This document shows, in pieces, positions 53,350-62,132 of a DNA stretch of 64,000 nt. How positions within the stretch are numbered: position 1 is the first letter of the stretch; each line of letters opens with the position of its first letter. Below the pieces are notes generated by a model. The model was given only the letters and a program-made list of their open reading frames with translations, was not told the DNA's origin and made no database searches. This DNA is from Sulfitobacter sp. S190 (GTDB lineage Bacteria > Pseudomonadota > Alphaproteobacteria > Rhodobacterales > Rhodobacteraceae). The translations under genes were made by a program, and so were the position numbers. Where the stretch lies: assembly GCF_025141935.1 (NCBI RefSeq), contig NZ_CP081120.1, forward strand, positions 2,666,001-2,730,000, given 5' to 3'.

Positions 53350-54737
53350 GCCAAACGCTCCTTCCAGCGGTCGATCTGCGCGCGCACCTGCGCGGGCGCC
53401 GTACCGCCATAAGACATGCGCGAGTTTACAGAGTTTTCGACACCAAGCACTGAAAATACGTCATCGGTGATCCCCGCGTGCGCCGATTGCATCTGCGCCA
53501 GCGTCAGATCGGGCAAATCGCAGCCCTGCTTTTCGGCCATCGCAACCAGCGATCCGGTCACGTGGTGGGCATCGCGGAAAGGCAGCCCCAGCACCCGCAC
53601 CAGCCAATCGGCCAGATCGGTCGCGGTGGAGAAACCGGCACCCGCCGCCGCCGCGAGATTGTGGCGGTTGCCGGTCATGTCGCGCACCATGCCTTCCATC
53701 GCGGCAAGCGCCAGCATCAGGTTGTCGGCGGCATCAAAGACCTGTTCCTTGTCTTCCTGCATGTCCTTGGAATAGGTCAGCGGCAGCCCTTTCATCACCA
53801 TCATCAGCGCGACATTGGCCCCGAAAATGCGGCCTACCTTGGCGCGGATCAACTCGGCCGCGTCGGGGTTCTTCTTTTGCGGCATGATGCTCGATCCGGT
53901 GGAAAACCGGTCCGACAGGGTCACAAAGCGGAATTGCGCGGAGGACCAGATCACCAGCTCCTCGGCAAAACGGCTCAGGTGCATGGCGCAAATGCTTGCG
54001 GCGCCAAGAAACTCCAGTGCGAAGTCACGGTCGCTGACCGCATCGAGGCTGTTGGCGGCGGGGCGGTCAAACCCCAGCGCTTCGGCTGTGGCGTCCCGGT
54101 TGATGGGAAAGGACGTGCCCGCCAGTGCCGCAGCACCGAGCGGGCTTTCGTTCATACGTGCGCGGGCATCGCGCACACGGCCCAGATCACGGCCGAACAT
54201 TTCGACATAGGCCATCATGTGGTGGCCCCATGTGACGGGCTGTGCGGTTTGCAGATGGGTAAAGCCGGGCATCACCCAATCGGCCCCTGCTTCTGCCTGT
54301 GTCAAAAGCGCACGGATCAGCGCCAGCAAACCGCTTTCTGCGGCATCAAGCTGGTCACGCACCCAGAGTTTGAAATCGGTGGCGACCTGATCATTGCGCG
54401 ACCGGCCCGTGTGCAACCGGCCTGCGGGCTCTCCGATGACCTCCTTGAGGCGCGCCTCGACGTTCATGTGAATGTCCTCGAGCGCGGTCGAATAGGCAAA
54501 CGTGCCCGCCTCGATTTCTGACAAGACCGTGAGCAGCCCTTCCCGTATGGCGTCCGCATCGTTACGCTCTATAATGCCTTGGGCTGCCAACATGGCTGCA
54601 TGGGCACGAGAGCCTTCGATATCCTGGGCCGCCATGCGCTTGTCAAAGCTGATCGAGGCATTAATTGCCTCCATGATCGCATCAGGACCGGCGGCAAAAC
54701 GGCCGCCCCACATCTTGTTGGAGCTTTTGTCAGTCAT
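53346..54737 (-). CDS. argH: Argininosuccinate lyase
   Basis: 463-aa enzyme of the fumarase/aspartase superfamily that releases arginine and fumarate. N-terminal [34 protein letters not shown], the [13 protein letters not shown] catalytic loop and [18 protein letters not shown] are diagnostic. Start at 54737 ([11 protein letters not shown]), with GGGGGA seven bases before. It is only 23 bases from the divergent TlpA start, so its promoter must lie inside that gene. Confidence 0.97.
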   Translation of the reverse strand: MTDKSSNKMWGGRFAAGPDAIMEAINASISFDKRMAAQDIEGSRAHAAMLAAQGIIERNDADAIREGLLTVLSEIEAGTFAYSTALEDIHMNVEARLKEVIGEPAGRLHTGRSRNDQVATDFKLWVRDQLDAAESGLLALIRALLTQAEAGADWVMPGFTHLQTAQPVTWGHHMMAYVEMFGRDLGRVRDARARMNESPLGAAALAGTSFPINRDATAEALGFDRPAANSLDAVSDRDFALEFLGAASICAMHLSRFAEELVIWSSAQFRFVTLSDRFSTGSSIMPQKKNPDAAELIRAKVGRIFGANVALMMVMKGLPLTYSKDMQEDKEQVFDAADNLMLALAAMEGMVRDMTGNRHNLAAAAGAGFSTATDLADWLVRVLGLPFRDAHHVTGSLVAMAEKQGCDLPDLTLAQMQSAHAGITDDVFSVLGVENSVNSRMSYGGTAPAQVRAQIDRWKERLA

Positions 54738-54760
54738 ATGTCTATCCCCCGGAGGGACCC

Positions 54761-55336
54761 ATGAAGAAACGTTTGATTGCTGCCATCTACACGGCCCTTG
54801 CTTTGGGGGCCAGCCCAAGCTTTGCGGCAGACGCCGAAACCATACTGCCGCTGCGGTCGGGCGACATGAAAAAGCTGGCGGTCCACGACACGCCCAAGGC
54901 GACCTCATCCGCCGCCTTCAATCTGGCCGATGACGCCGGCCGCGCGACGCTGGCCGACTACGAAGGCAAGTACGTTCTGGTGAATTTCTGGGCGACATGG
55001 TGCGCACCGTGCCGCAAGGAGATGCCGCATCTGTCGGAACTGCAGGCCGAATTCGGCGGCGACAATTTCGAGGTGCTGACCATCGCAACGGGCCGAAATT
55101 CACCGCAGGGCATACAGAAATTCTTTGCCGAAACCGGCATTACCAACCTGCCCCGGCATCAGGATCCGAAACAGGAACTCGCCAGCCAGATGGGCATTTT
55201 CGGCCTGCCCATCACCGTGCTTATCGACCCCGAGGGGCGCGAGATCGCGCGTCTGCGCGGCGATGCGGACTGGGCCTCCGACAGCGCGAAGTCCATCATC
55301 AAGACCCTGATCGACAGTATGGATACCGCCAGCTGA
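54761..55336 (+). CDS. TlpA-family thiol:disulfide oxidoreductase
   Basis: 191-aa secreted thioredoxin-like protein. Signal peptide [22 protein letters not shown], then a thioredoxin fold with active site [15 protein letters not shown] near residue 85 and the cis-Pro segment [13 protein letters not shown] near 150. It probably reduces periplasmic thiols, for example during cytochrome c maturation. GGAGGG precedes the ATG. It starts 23 bases from argH on the other strand. Confidence 0.9.
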   Translation: MKKRLIAAIYTALALGASPSFAADAETILPLRSGDMKKLAVHDTPKATSSAAFNLADDAGRATLADYEGKYVLVNFWATWCAPCRKEMPHLSELQAEFGGDNFEVLTIATGRNSPQGIQKFFAETGITNLPRHQDPKQELASQMGIFGLPITVLIDPEGREIARLRGDADWASDSAKSIIKTLIDSMDTAS

Positions 55337-55362
55337 GCTTTATCCGGTCACGCGCGGCATGA

Positions 55363-56436
55363 TCAGGCCGCGTGCGCGAGAATGGCCGCCTCAGACGCGG
55401 AAAGCGTGCGCCGCGCAAAGCTGCCGTAGGTGTGGGGATCGAATTCGAGATCGGGATATTCGCCCAGCAAACGCGCCCTGTCCGACGCATCGAGCGTTTC
55501 AAGGGCGGCAGATGCGGGATGAAAGCTCTCCGTTTCGACGCCGTTTGCCCACAGGATCTGGTGCTGTTCGAGCAGGACGTGGATATACGTCACCTCGCGC
55601 GATTGCGTATCGACCGTGATGGTCGTGCCGTTGATCAGGTCCTTTGCGGATACGAGCACCTCGGGCGTGTTGAACAGGCTGCGGGCCACGTCACCTTTGA
55701 CCAGCATGCGGTGCTCGGGCGAGACCAGCAAATCGTGATCGGGCACGTCATTTCCCAATGCACGCGCGGAAAACCGGACCGGACGCAAGCGCGGCATCGC
55801 AAAAAGGCGCGCCCCTGTCATCCGGCGATGGCCCATCCATTGCAAAGGCTGGGCGCCATTGTCGCGTGTCTGTACCAGATCGCCAACCCGCAAATCCTCG
55901 ATCGGGCAATGCCCCTGCGGTGTCTGGATCAGCGTGCCGGGGGTAAAGCAGATGACACCGCTCTGGCTGGGTTGCGCGCGTGCGTCGGCACCCGCGCCCA
56001 GCGTGTGGTGCACGATCCAAAGATCACAGTTGCGTGGCGGCATTTCGTTGAGAAACATCAGTAGCGGCTGGCTGCCGCGCCCGACATGGATCAGTGTCAC
56101 GCTATAGCTTTTGCCGCCGTCGGTGACGACAAAACTGTTGTCCATGAGCGGCGCTTGCGCGTCATCGGACTCGAACTGCCGGGTTTGCGTGGGATCGCGT
56201 TCCAACGCCGCCCCCACCAACCGGTGTACCATCCGTGCCGCGCGCCTGCGCAATTGTTCTGCCCCGTCCGCTTCGTCCAGCCGCAATATGTCCGACGGGC
56301 CATCCACTCGGATAGCGTCTCCGCGCCATGCCCAGGCAGCCCCTACGTTGAGGTTCTGCACCGGTGCTGCGTCCAGACCGTCGATTTCCGTTTGCGACCA
56401 GGAGATAACGAACGTGCCACGAAAGCCCGTTCCCAT
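55363..56436 (-). CDS. Hint-domain (Hedgehog/intein-type) protein
   Basis: 357-aa protein. The N-terminal ~190 residues have no clear family. The C-terminal half begins GVICFTPGTLIQTPQGHCPIEDL, where Cys-Phe-Thr-Pro-Gly-Thr begins a Hint fold, and DHDLLVSPEHRMLV is the typical second motif. Rhodobacteraceae carry many such proteins, often secreted by type I systems, and they may self-cleave. The start at 56436 is chosen over one 111 bases upstream because the latter lies in a region without coding character. A final AHAA tail follows. Confidence 0.85.
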   Translation of the reverse strand: MGTGFRGTFVISWSQTEIDGLDAAPVQNLNVGAAWAWRGDAIRVDGPSDILRLDEADGAEQLRRRAARMVHRLVGAALERDPTQTRQFESDDAQAPLMDNSFVVTDGGKSYSVTLIHVGRGSQPLLMFLNEMPPRNCDLWIVHHTLGAGADARAQPSQSGVICFTPGTLIQTPQGHCPIEDLRVGDLVQTRDNGAQPLQWMGHRRMTGARLFAMPRLRPVRFSARALGNDVPDHDLLVSPEHRMLVKGDVARSLFNTPEVLVSAKDLINGTTITVDTQSREVTYIHVLLEQHQILWANGVETESFHPASAALETLDASDRARLLGEYPDLEFDPHTYGSFARRTLSASEAAILAHAA

Positions 56437-56532
56437 ACCTGTTACGCCTGCCTCAGTATTCTTTTTTATTATGCAAAACCGTAGCAGCGGAATTTCGTTC
56501 AGGGAAGCACCGAATGAACAACGCGTTCCAAA

Positions 56533-56550
56533 CTGTTGCAAATACAACAG
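56533..56550 (-). promoter_or_regulatory. CTGTTG/CAACAG dyad downstream of the LpxR-like gene
   Basis: Perfect 6-bp inverted repeat with a six-base centre in the 130-base gap between the LpxR-like stop and the Hint gene, on the minus strand. It is followed by TTTGG. It may be a weak terminator or an operator. No further evidence. Confidence 0.3.
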
Positions 56551-56566
56551 AGTTCGACACAGCGTG

Positions 56567-57496
56567 TTAGAAACTCAGATTGATCCGGATGGACCCTACA
56601 ACCTGCCCTTCGCGCTGCGCCTCGAATTCTTCGCCCAGATACGTCACGCCATAGAACGCCGATGCGCTGTCGCCTTGCCAGTGCACGCCCAGACGCGCCC
56701 GCTCGCGGCTTTCAACCAGATCGAAACCGTCCTCTTCGGGCAGCAGGTAGCTGTCGGTCACATGTGCGATGTCGGCCCCTGCAACCAGCGCGAAGCCTTT
56801 GTATTCATTGTTTTGTATCACGCGGTAGCGGTGGCCGGTCACGCTTTCGCGCACCCAAAGCTCGGCTTGGCCCATCTGGCCCAAGGTCACGTCGAAACCG
56901 GCGCGCACCATGGTTTCGGCCCCCGCCCGTCCTTCGACGAAAGGCCGCAGCCGCATGTTCTGTCCCAGCGCCAGTTCGCGCCCCAATTCGCCCACGACGC
57001 TGGGCCGGATATCACTGATCTGCGCATCCAGCGTTTCATCTGACGGCACGCGGATGCCCAGCAGCTCGTGTGTCTCGCGCTGGAAGGTTCCAAGGCCCGT
57101 CGCCGATCCTGCCGCGACCAAATCCCCCCCGAGGGCGGCCTCCATACCCTGCCAGCGGAAATGCGTATGCACCCCGGCCGACAGTTGCCCCGCATAGGGC
57201 CGGTCGCCCACGGCGGGTGTGTTGATGTCCTGCGGCGCGATGATTTCGGCGCTCAGCCTCAATTCGACGAGTGCCCCGAAGCGGTCCGGCAGCTGCCCTT
57301 CCCATGCCGGTCCCCATACTCGTGAAGACGTCCACGACCCCGTGCGCCAGCGGTCGTTGCCGTCGCCGATGTAGTCATTCGTCATCAAACGGCCGTGGCC
57401 CAGTCTGGTCCGCTCGCCCGCATCCGCACCGGTGTATGTGGTGCCAAGAAATGCCGTGGCCAAGGCCAGCAAGGGCGCTCCAAAGAATCGAAACAT
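56567..57496 (-). CDS. LpxR-like outer-membrane lipid A deacylase (DUF2219)
   Basis: 309-aa protein with signal peptide (MFRFFGAPLLALATAFLGTTYTGADA) and features of the LpxR beta-barrel: LMTNDYIGDGNDRWRTGSWTSS with the ND and S residues near the N terminus and VGDRPYAGQLSAGVHTHF near residue 100. The C-terminal phenylalanine ending INLSF is typical of an outer-membrane protein recognised by BamA. The family removes the 3'-acyloxyacyl group of lipid A. Whether this one is active on lipid A is untested. Confidence 0.82.
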   Translation of the reverse strand: MFRFFGAPLLALATAFLGTTYTGADAGERTRLGHGRLMTNDYIGDGNDRWRTGSWTSSRVWGPAWEGQLPDRFGALVELRLSAEIIAPQDINTPAVGDRPYAGQLSAGVHTHFRWQGMEAALGGDLVAAGSATGLGTFQRETHELLGIRVPSDETLDAQISDIRPSVVGELGRELALGQNMRLRPFVEGRAGAETMVRAGFDVTLGQMGQAELWVRESVTGHRYRVIQNNEYKGFALVAGADIAHVTDSYLLPEEDGFDLVESRERARLGVHWQGDSASAFYGVTYLGEEFEAQREGQVVGSIRINLSF

Positions 57497-57687
57497 GCGT
57501 GTTCCCTGTTAATCCGCCCCCCAGCGGCCTTCTGCCTACCGCGCCCGACGCACCGCCACCAGTTCGAACCGGACCGCCCCTGCCCGATGCGCGTCAGGTG
57601 CGGCTTTGGGGTCACGCCGCTTTTGCTGGTCAGGCACCGAATGCTGCGCCATGGTGCGCCCGACACGACCACATGCGGAGCCCTGCC

Positions 57688-59328
57688 ATGAACATCCTCT
57701 TCATCATGTACGACCAGCTGCGGTTCGATTATCTCGGTTGCGCGGGCCATCCCCATCTTAAGACACCGAATTTCGACCGTGTCGCAGCGCAAGGCGTGCG
57801 CTTTACCAACGCCTATGTGCAGTCGCCCATCTGCGGATCAAGCCGCATGTGCACCTACACGGGCCGCTATGCGAGCAGCCACGGCGCGCATTGGAACGGC
57901 TTTCCCCTGCGGGTGGGTGAACAGACGCTGGGTGACCATTTGCGCCGCGAAGGCATGGCGTGCTGGCTGATCGGCAAGACCCACATGCAGGCGGATGCCG
58001 ACGGGATGGCGCGGCTTGGGCTCAGCGCCGACAGCATCATCGGGGCCCGGCAGGCGGAATGCGGTTTTGACATCTGGGCCCGCGACGATGGGCTTTGGGC
58101 CTACGGGCCGGACGGCTATTACGACGACAACCGCTCGCCCTATAACGAATACCTCAAGTGCAAGGGCTACGACGGCGAAAACCCCTGGGCCGATTACGCC
58201 AACGCAGGGCTCTCGGACGACCAGATTGCATCGGGCTGGATGTTCCGGCACGCCGACAAACCCGCCAACATCCGCGAAGAGGATTCCGAAACGCCGTGGC
58301 TGACCACGCAGGCGATTGACTTCATCGACCGCGCAACGGGGCCGTGGTGCGCCCACGTCAGTTATATCAAACCGCATTGGCCCTATATCGTGCCTGCTCC
58401 CTACCACGATATGTACGGCCCCGCGCATGTGCCCCCTGCCCGCCGCGGCGCGGTCGAGCTCGAGAACCCGCATCCGTTGCTGGCGTGCTACCAGTCAGGC
58501 AAGGTCGGTCAGGCCTTCCAGCGCGACGATGTGCGCGAAAAGGTCATCCCCGCCTACATGGGTCTGATCAAGCAATGCGACGACCAACTGGGCCGCCTGC
58601 TCGACCACCTCGAAGCGACCGGGGCGATGGACGACACGATGATCGTGCTGACATCGGACCACGGCGATTACCTTGGCGATCACTGGATGGGCGAAAAAGA
58701 GCTTTTTCACGAACAATCCGTCAAGGTGCCGCTCATCATCCGCGACCCCCGCCAGACGGCCGATGCCACGCGCGGCACCACCTGTGACGCTTTGGTCGAA
58801 AGCATCGACCTGACGGCCACCTTCATCGAAGCCGCAGGCGGCGCGGTGCCCGACCACATCGTCGAAGGCCGCTCGCTGCTGCCGTGGCTTGCGGGCGAAA
58901 ACCCCGACTGGCGCAGCTATGTCATCTCGGAATACGACTATTCGGGGACAGCCCATTGCGCCGCTTTGGGGATGACGCCCCGCGACGCACGGCTTTTCAT
59001 GGTGTACGACGGGCGCTACAAACTCATCCACGCCGAAGGCGGGCTGCGCCCGATCCTGTTCGATCTGCAAAACGATCCCGATGAATTCATTGACCTGTGC
59101 AAGGGCGATCCCCCCGCAGAGGTGATGACACGCCTTTACGACATGCTGGCGGCATGGGGGCGGCGCATGTCGCAACGGGTCACGCGCTCGGATGCGCAGA
59201 TCATCGCAGGGCGCGGAGCCTCGCTGCGCAAGGGCATCCTGCCCTTTCTGGTCGATGGCAGCGAAGTCCCCGATGCGCTGACCGAACGCTACCGCGGCCC
59301 CGCCCGACAGCGCCACACCGACGATTGA
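57688..59328 (+). CDS. Sulfatase-superfamily phosphonate monoesterase-like hydrolase
   Basis: 546-aa alkaline-phosphatase-superfamily enzyme. N-terminal MNILFIMYDQLRFDYLGC carries the first metal-binding Asp. The nucleophile region is QSPICGSSRMCTYTGRY with Cys49; the pattern around it (TGRYASSHGAH) is that of phosphonate monoester hydrolases. LTSDHGDYLGDHWMGEKELFHE is the second metal site. The usual formylglycine motif CxPxR is here C-G-S-S-R (see findings). No signal peptide. GCGGAG precedes the chosen ATG. Confidence 0.85.
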   Translation: MNILFIMYDQLRFDYLGCAGHPHLKTPNFDRVAAQGVRFTNAYVQSPICGSSRMCTYTGRYASSHGAHWNGFPLRVGEQTLGDHLRREGMACWLIGKTHMQADADGMARLGLSADSIIGARQAECGFDIWARDDGLWAYGPDGYYDDNRSPYNEYLKCKGYDGENPWADYANAGLSDDQIASGWMFRHADKPANIREEDSETPWLTTQAIDFIDRATGPWCAHVSYIKPHWPYIVPAPYHDMYGPAHVPPARRGAVELENPHPLLACYQSGKVGQAFQRDDVREKVIPAYMGLIKQCDDQLGRLLDHLEATGAMDDTMIVLTSDHGDYLGDHWMGEKELFHEQSVKVPLIIRDPRQTADATRGTTCDALVESIDLTATFIEAAGGAVPDHIVEGRSLLPWLAGENPDWRSYVISEYDYSGTAHCAALGMTPRDARLFMVYDGRYKLIHAEGGLRPILFDLQNDPDEFIDLCKGDPPAEVMTRLYDMLAAWGRRMSQRVTRSDAQIIAGRGASLRKGILPFLVDGSEVPDALTERYRGPARQRHTDD

Positions 59329-59469
59329 TCGCACGGCGCACGCGTGCAAGAACGCGAAAGACACAACCGCGCGGAACGCGCATCAATGCAATTGGCGCAT
59401 TGCGCCTTCTCAAGGTGACAGCACGCGACCGTAGCGCGACACTGGCACAAAAACCCACAGGAGCCCGAG

Positions 59470-60420
59470 ATGAGCTGGAACCCGACCCAATCGCCAGAAT
59501 GCCCCGAAGCAGGGGCCGACGCGCTGGAAACGCTGATCATTCCGCGGGCGCGTGATCTGGGCGGTTTCGAGGTCCGGCGCGCGCTGCCCTCGCCCAAGCG
59601 CCAGATGGTCGGGCCGTTCATCTTCTTTGACCAGATGGGGCCGGCCGAGTTCATCACCGATGGCGGCATCGACGTGCGTCCCCACCCCCATATCGGGCTG
59701 GGCACCGTGACCTATCTGTATCAGGGCGAATTCGAACATCGCGACAGCCTTGGCACCCACCAGATGATCTATCCCGGTGAGGTCAACTGGATGGTCGCGG
59801 GGCGCGGCGTGACCCATTCGGAGCGCACCAGCGCCGACACCCGTGCCACGCGCCACAACCTGTTTGGCATCCAGACATGGATCGCCCTGCCCGAAGACAG
59901 CGAGGAAATGGCGCCTGACTTCGAACACCACAAGGAAGATGCGCTGCCCGTGATCACCGATACCGGCGTGGAGGCGCGGCTCATTCTGGGCGAAGCCTAC
60001 GGGCATCAAAGCCCCGTCACGATGCAATCCGAAACCTTCTATGTCGATGTGCAGCTGGCCCCCGGCGCGTCCTTTCCGCTGCCCGACAACCACGAAGACC
60101 GCGGCATCTATGTCACCCAAGGCAGCATCACCGTTGCGGGCGATAATTTTGACGAAGGCCGGTTGATGATCTTCCGCCCCGGCGACAGGATCAGCGCGTC
60201 CGCAGGGCCAAAAGGCGCCCGCCTGATGCTACTGGGCGGCGCCACCATGAACGAAAGCCGCTACATCTGGTGGAATTTCGTGTCCTCGCGCAAGGACCGG
60301 ATCGAAGAAGCGAAAGAGGCGTGGATCAAGGCCGACTGGGAAAACGGCCCGTTCAAGCTGCCCCCCGGGGACGACGCCGAGTTCATTCCGCTCGAAGACG
60401 ACAAGCCGAAACGGGGTTAG
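59470..60420 (+). CDS. Pirin-family protein
   Basis: 316-aa bicupin. The N-terminal cupin has RPHPHIGLGTVTYLYQGEFEHRDSLGT, with His residues and Glu for the metal, and MIYPGEVNWMVAGRGVTHSERT. The C-terminal cupin is degenerate (APGASFPLPDNHEDRGIYVTQG). Some bacterial pirins have quercetinase activity or affect metabolism; the function here is unknown. CAGGAG precedes the ATG. It is convergent with LysR, overlapping by four bases. Confidence 0.92.
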   Translation: MSWNPTQSPECPEAGADALETLIIPRARDLGGFEVRRALPSPKRQMVGPFIFFDQMGPAEFITDGGIDVRPHPHIGLGTVTYLYQGEFEHRDSLGTHQMIYPGEVNWMVAGRGVTHSERTSADTRATRHNLFGIQTWIALPEDSEEMAPDFEHHKEDALPVITDTGVEARLILGEAYGHQSPVTMQSETFYVDVQLAPGASFPLPDNHEDRGIYVTQGSITVAGDNFDEGRLMIFRPGDRISASAGPKGARLMLLGGATMNESRYIWWNFVSSRKDRIEEAKEAWIKADWENGPFKLPPGDDAEFIPLEDDKPKRG

Positions 60421-61316
60421 CTCCACGCGGGTTCGATCAAACGGTCGGATGCCAGATGGTCAAGCAGGCTGCGCACCCGCGTCGTCAGCATCCGGTTGGG
60501 CGGATAGAGTGCTGCGACGGTGTAGGGGGGCGCGCGGTAGGGCTTGAACAGCTCGACCAGTTCGCCCGCCTCCAGCGCTTCCCAGACGGCATAGGCGGGG
60601 CACATCGCGATTGCGGCCCCGGCCATCGCGATGCGCACGGACGCGGCCGGTGCGTTGGACCGCAGCCGCCCGCCGACCCTGACGGTCACGTCCTCCTCCT
60701 CGATGCGGAAGTGCCAGTTGGCAGGATCGGAGGTATTGCCATCGCGCACACAGGCATGGGTGGCCAGCGCGTGCGGATGCGCAGGCGTGCCCGCCCGCGC
60801 CAGATAGGCGGGCGCCGCACAGCAAATCAGGGGCATGCCCCCCAATCGCCGCGCCACCAGTGTGCTGTCGCGCAATGGCCCGATCCGCACCGCCAGATCA
60901 ATCGCTTCGTCGATGATCGACACCCGCCTGTCGGACAGTTGCAGATCAATGTCGACCTCGGGGTGCAGTTGCGAAAACGTGGCCAGCGACGGCGCAACCC
61001 GCAGCGCGCCGAACCCCGTGGGCGCCGCAATCCGGATCTGGCCCTTCAATGCCGTCTGTGCGGTACGAACGGTTTCTTCCAGCTCGTCGAACCCGTCGAG
61101 CAACGGCAGACATTGCGCCAGATAGGTCGCCCCCACATCGGTCAACGACACGCTGCGGGTGGTCCGGTGCAAGAGCTGCACACCCAGCGACGCTTCGAGA
61201 TCGGCGACGTATTTGCTGATCAGGCGGGTGGATTTGTTCAGCCGCTTGCCCGCGCCGGTAAACGATGCCTCTCGCGCCACCGCCGCAAAGGCGCGCATCC
61301 GGTCGATCTTGTCCAT
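60417..61316 (-). CDS. LysR-family transcriptional regulator
   Basis: 299-aa regulator. N-terminal winged helix-turn-helix MRAFAAVAREASFTGAGKRLNKSTRLISKYVADLEASLG, described as in the family, is followed by a type-2 periplasmic-binding-like effector domain (GQIRIAAPTGFGALRVAP). It is divergent from the glutathione transferase gene, with a GATAA/TTATC dyad in the 124-base spacer, so that gene is the likely target. Inducer unknown. Confidence 0.92.
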   Translation of the reverse strand: MDKIDRMRAFAAVAREASFTGAGKRLNKSTRLISKYVADLEASLGVQLLHRTTRSVSLTDVGATYLAQCLPLLDGFDELEETVRTAQTALKGQIRIAAPTGFGALRVAPSLATFSQLHPEVDIDLQLSDRRVSIIDEAIDLAVRIGPLRDSTLVARRLGGMPLICCAAPAYLARAGTPAHPHALATHACVRDGNTSDPANWHFRIEEEDVTVRVGGRLRSNAPAASVRIAMAGAAIAMCPAYAVWEALEAGELVELFKPYRAPPYTVAALYPPNRMLTTRVRSLLDHLASDRLIEPAWS

Positions 61317-61352
61317 GCCTCATTAAGCCCTTTCAGTTCACAAAGTTGGCTC

Positions 61353-61368
61353 GATAAGGCGTATTATC
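61353..61368. promoter_or_regulatory. GATAA-N6-TTATC dyad between lysR and GST
   Basis: A perfect 5-bp inverted repeat with a six-base centre in the 124-base divergent spacer between the LysR gene and the glutathione transferase gene. Its location and size suit a LysR-type recognition site, but the sequence cannot be assigned from this window alone. Confidence 0.35.
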
Positions 61369-61440
61369 ATTTATCCAGTTTCAATGCATCTCTTATGGAC
61401 CAGCCGTTTTCCCCCGCTGGCCCCATACTGGAGACTTCAA

Positions 61441-62073
61441 ATGCCAAATCAGATCCGCATCCACCACTTTCCGAAATCCGGTCACGCCCACCGCGCGTTG
61501 GTCTTTGCCAAACTCGCCGGCATCGCCCATGACGCGGTGCACGTCGATCTGGCCGCAGGCGCGCACAAGACGCCCGAATTTCTCGCTTTCAACCCCAATG
61601 GTCAGGTTCCGGTGCTCGAGGACGGCGATACTGTCATCACCGATTCCAACGCCATTCTGGTGTATCTCGCCCGCAAATATGCACCCGACTGGATGCCCAC
61701 CGACCCCGAAGGCGAAGCAACCGTGCAACGGTGGTTGACCCTGGCGGCGGGCGAAGTCGCCTTCGGATCTGCCGCCGCGCGGCTGATCACGGTTTTCGGC
61801 GCGCCGCTCGATGCAGAGTTTTGCGCCAGCGTCGCCAACCGCGCCATGGCCAAGATCGAAGCCGGTCTGGCCAATGATCCGTGGCTTGCCGGGGCACAGC
61901 CCACGGTGGCGGATGTCGCGATTTATTCCTACACCGCGCACGCGCCCGAGGGGAACGTATCGCTCGCGCCCTACCCCCGTGTGCGCGCGTGGATCGACCG
62001 GTTTGAAGCGCTCGACGGGTTTGAACCGATGCCCGCCACGTCCGTTGGCCTGCGCGCCGACACTGCCGCCTGA
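61441..62073 (+). CDS. Glutathione S-transferase
   Basis: 210-aa cytosolic enzyme. The thioredoxin-like N-terminal domain has PKSGHAHRALVFAKLAG and NPNGQVPVLEDGDTVITDSNAILVYLARKY, where the NGQVPVLED and DSNAIL segments bind glutathione. A helical C-terminal domain contains WLAGAQPTVADVAIYSY. Start at 61441 with GGAG nine bases before. It is followed 59 bases later by a flavoprotein gene, probably in the same transcript, and is divergent from LysR. Confidence 0.92.
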   Translation: MPNQIRIHHFPKSGHAHRALVFAKLAGIAHDAVHVDLAAGAHKTPEFLAFNPNGQVPVLEDGDTVITDSNAILVYLARKYAPDWMPTDPEGEATVQRWLTLAAGEVAFGSAAARLITVFGAPLDAEFCASVANRAMAKIEAGLANDPWLAGAQPTVADVAIYSYTAHAPEGNVSLAPYPRVRAWIDRFEALDGFEPMPATSVGLRADTAA

Positions 62074-62132
62074 ATGTCCCCGCCGCTGCGCCACGGGGCA
62101 GCGGCACCCCACCCCCATCCGGAGGACCGACC

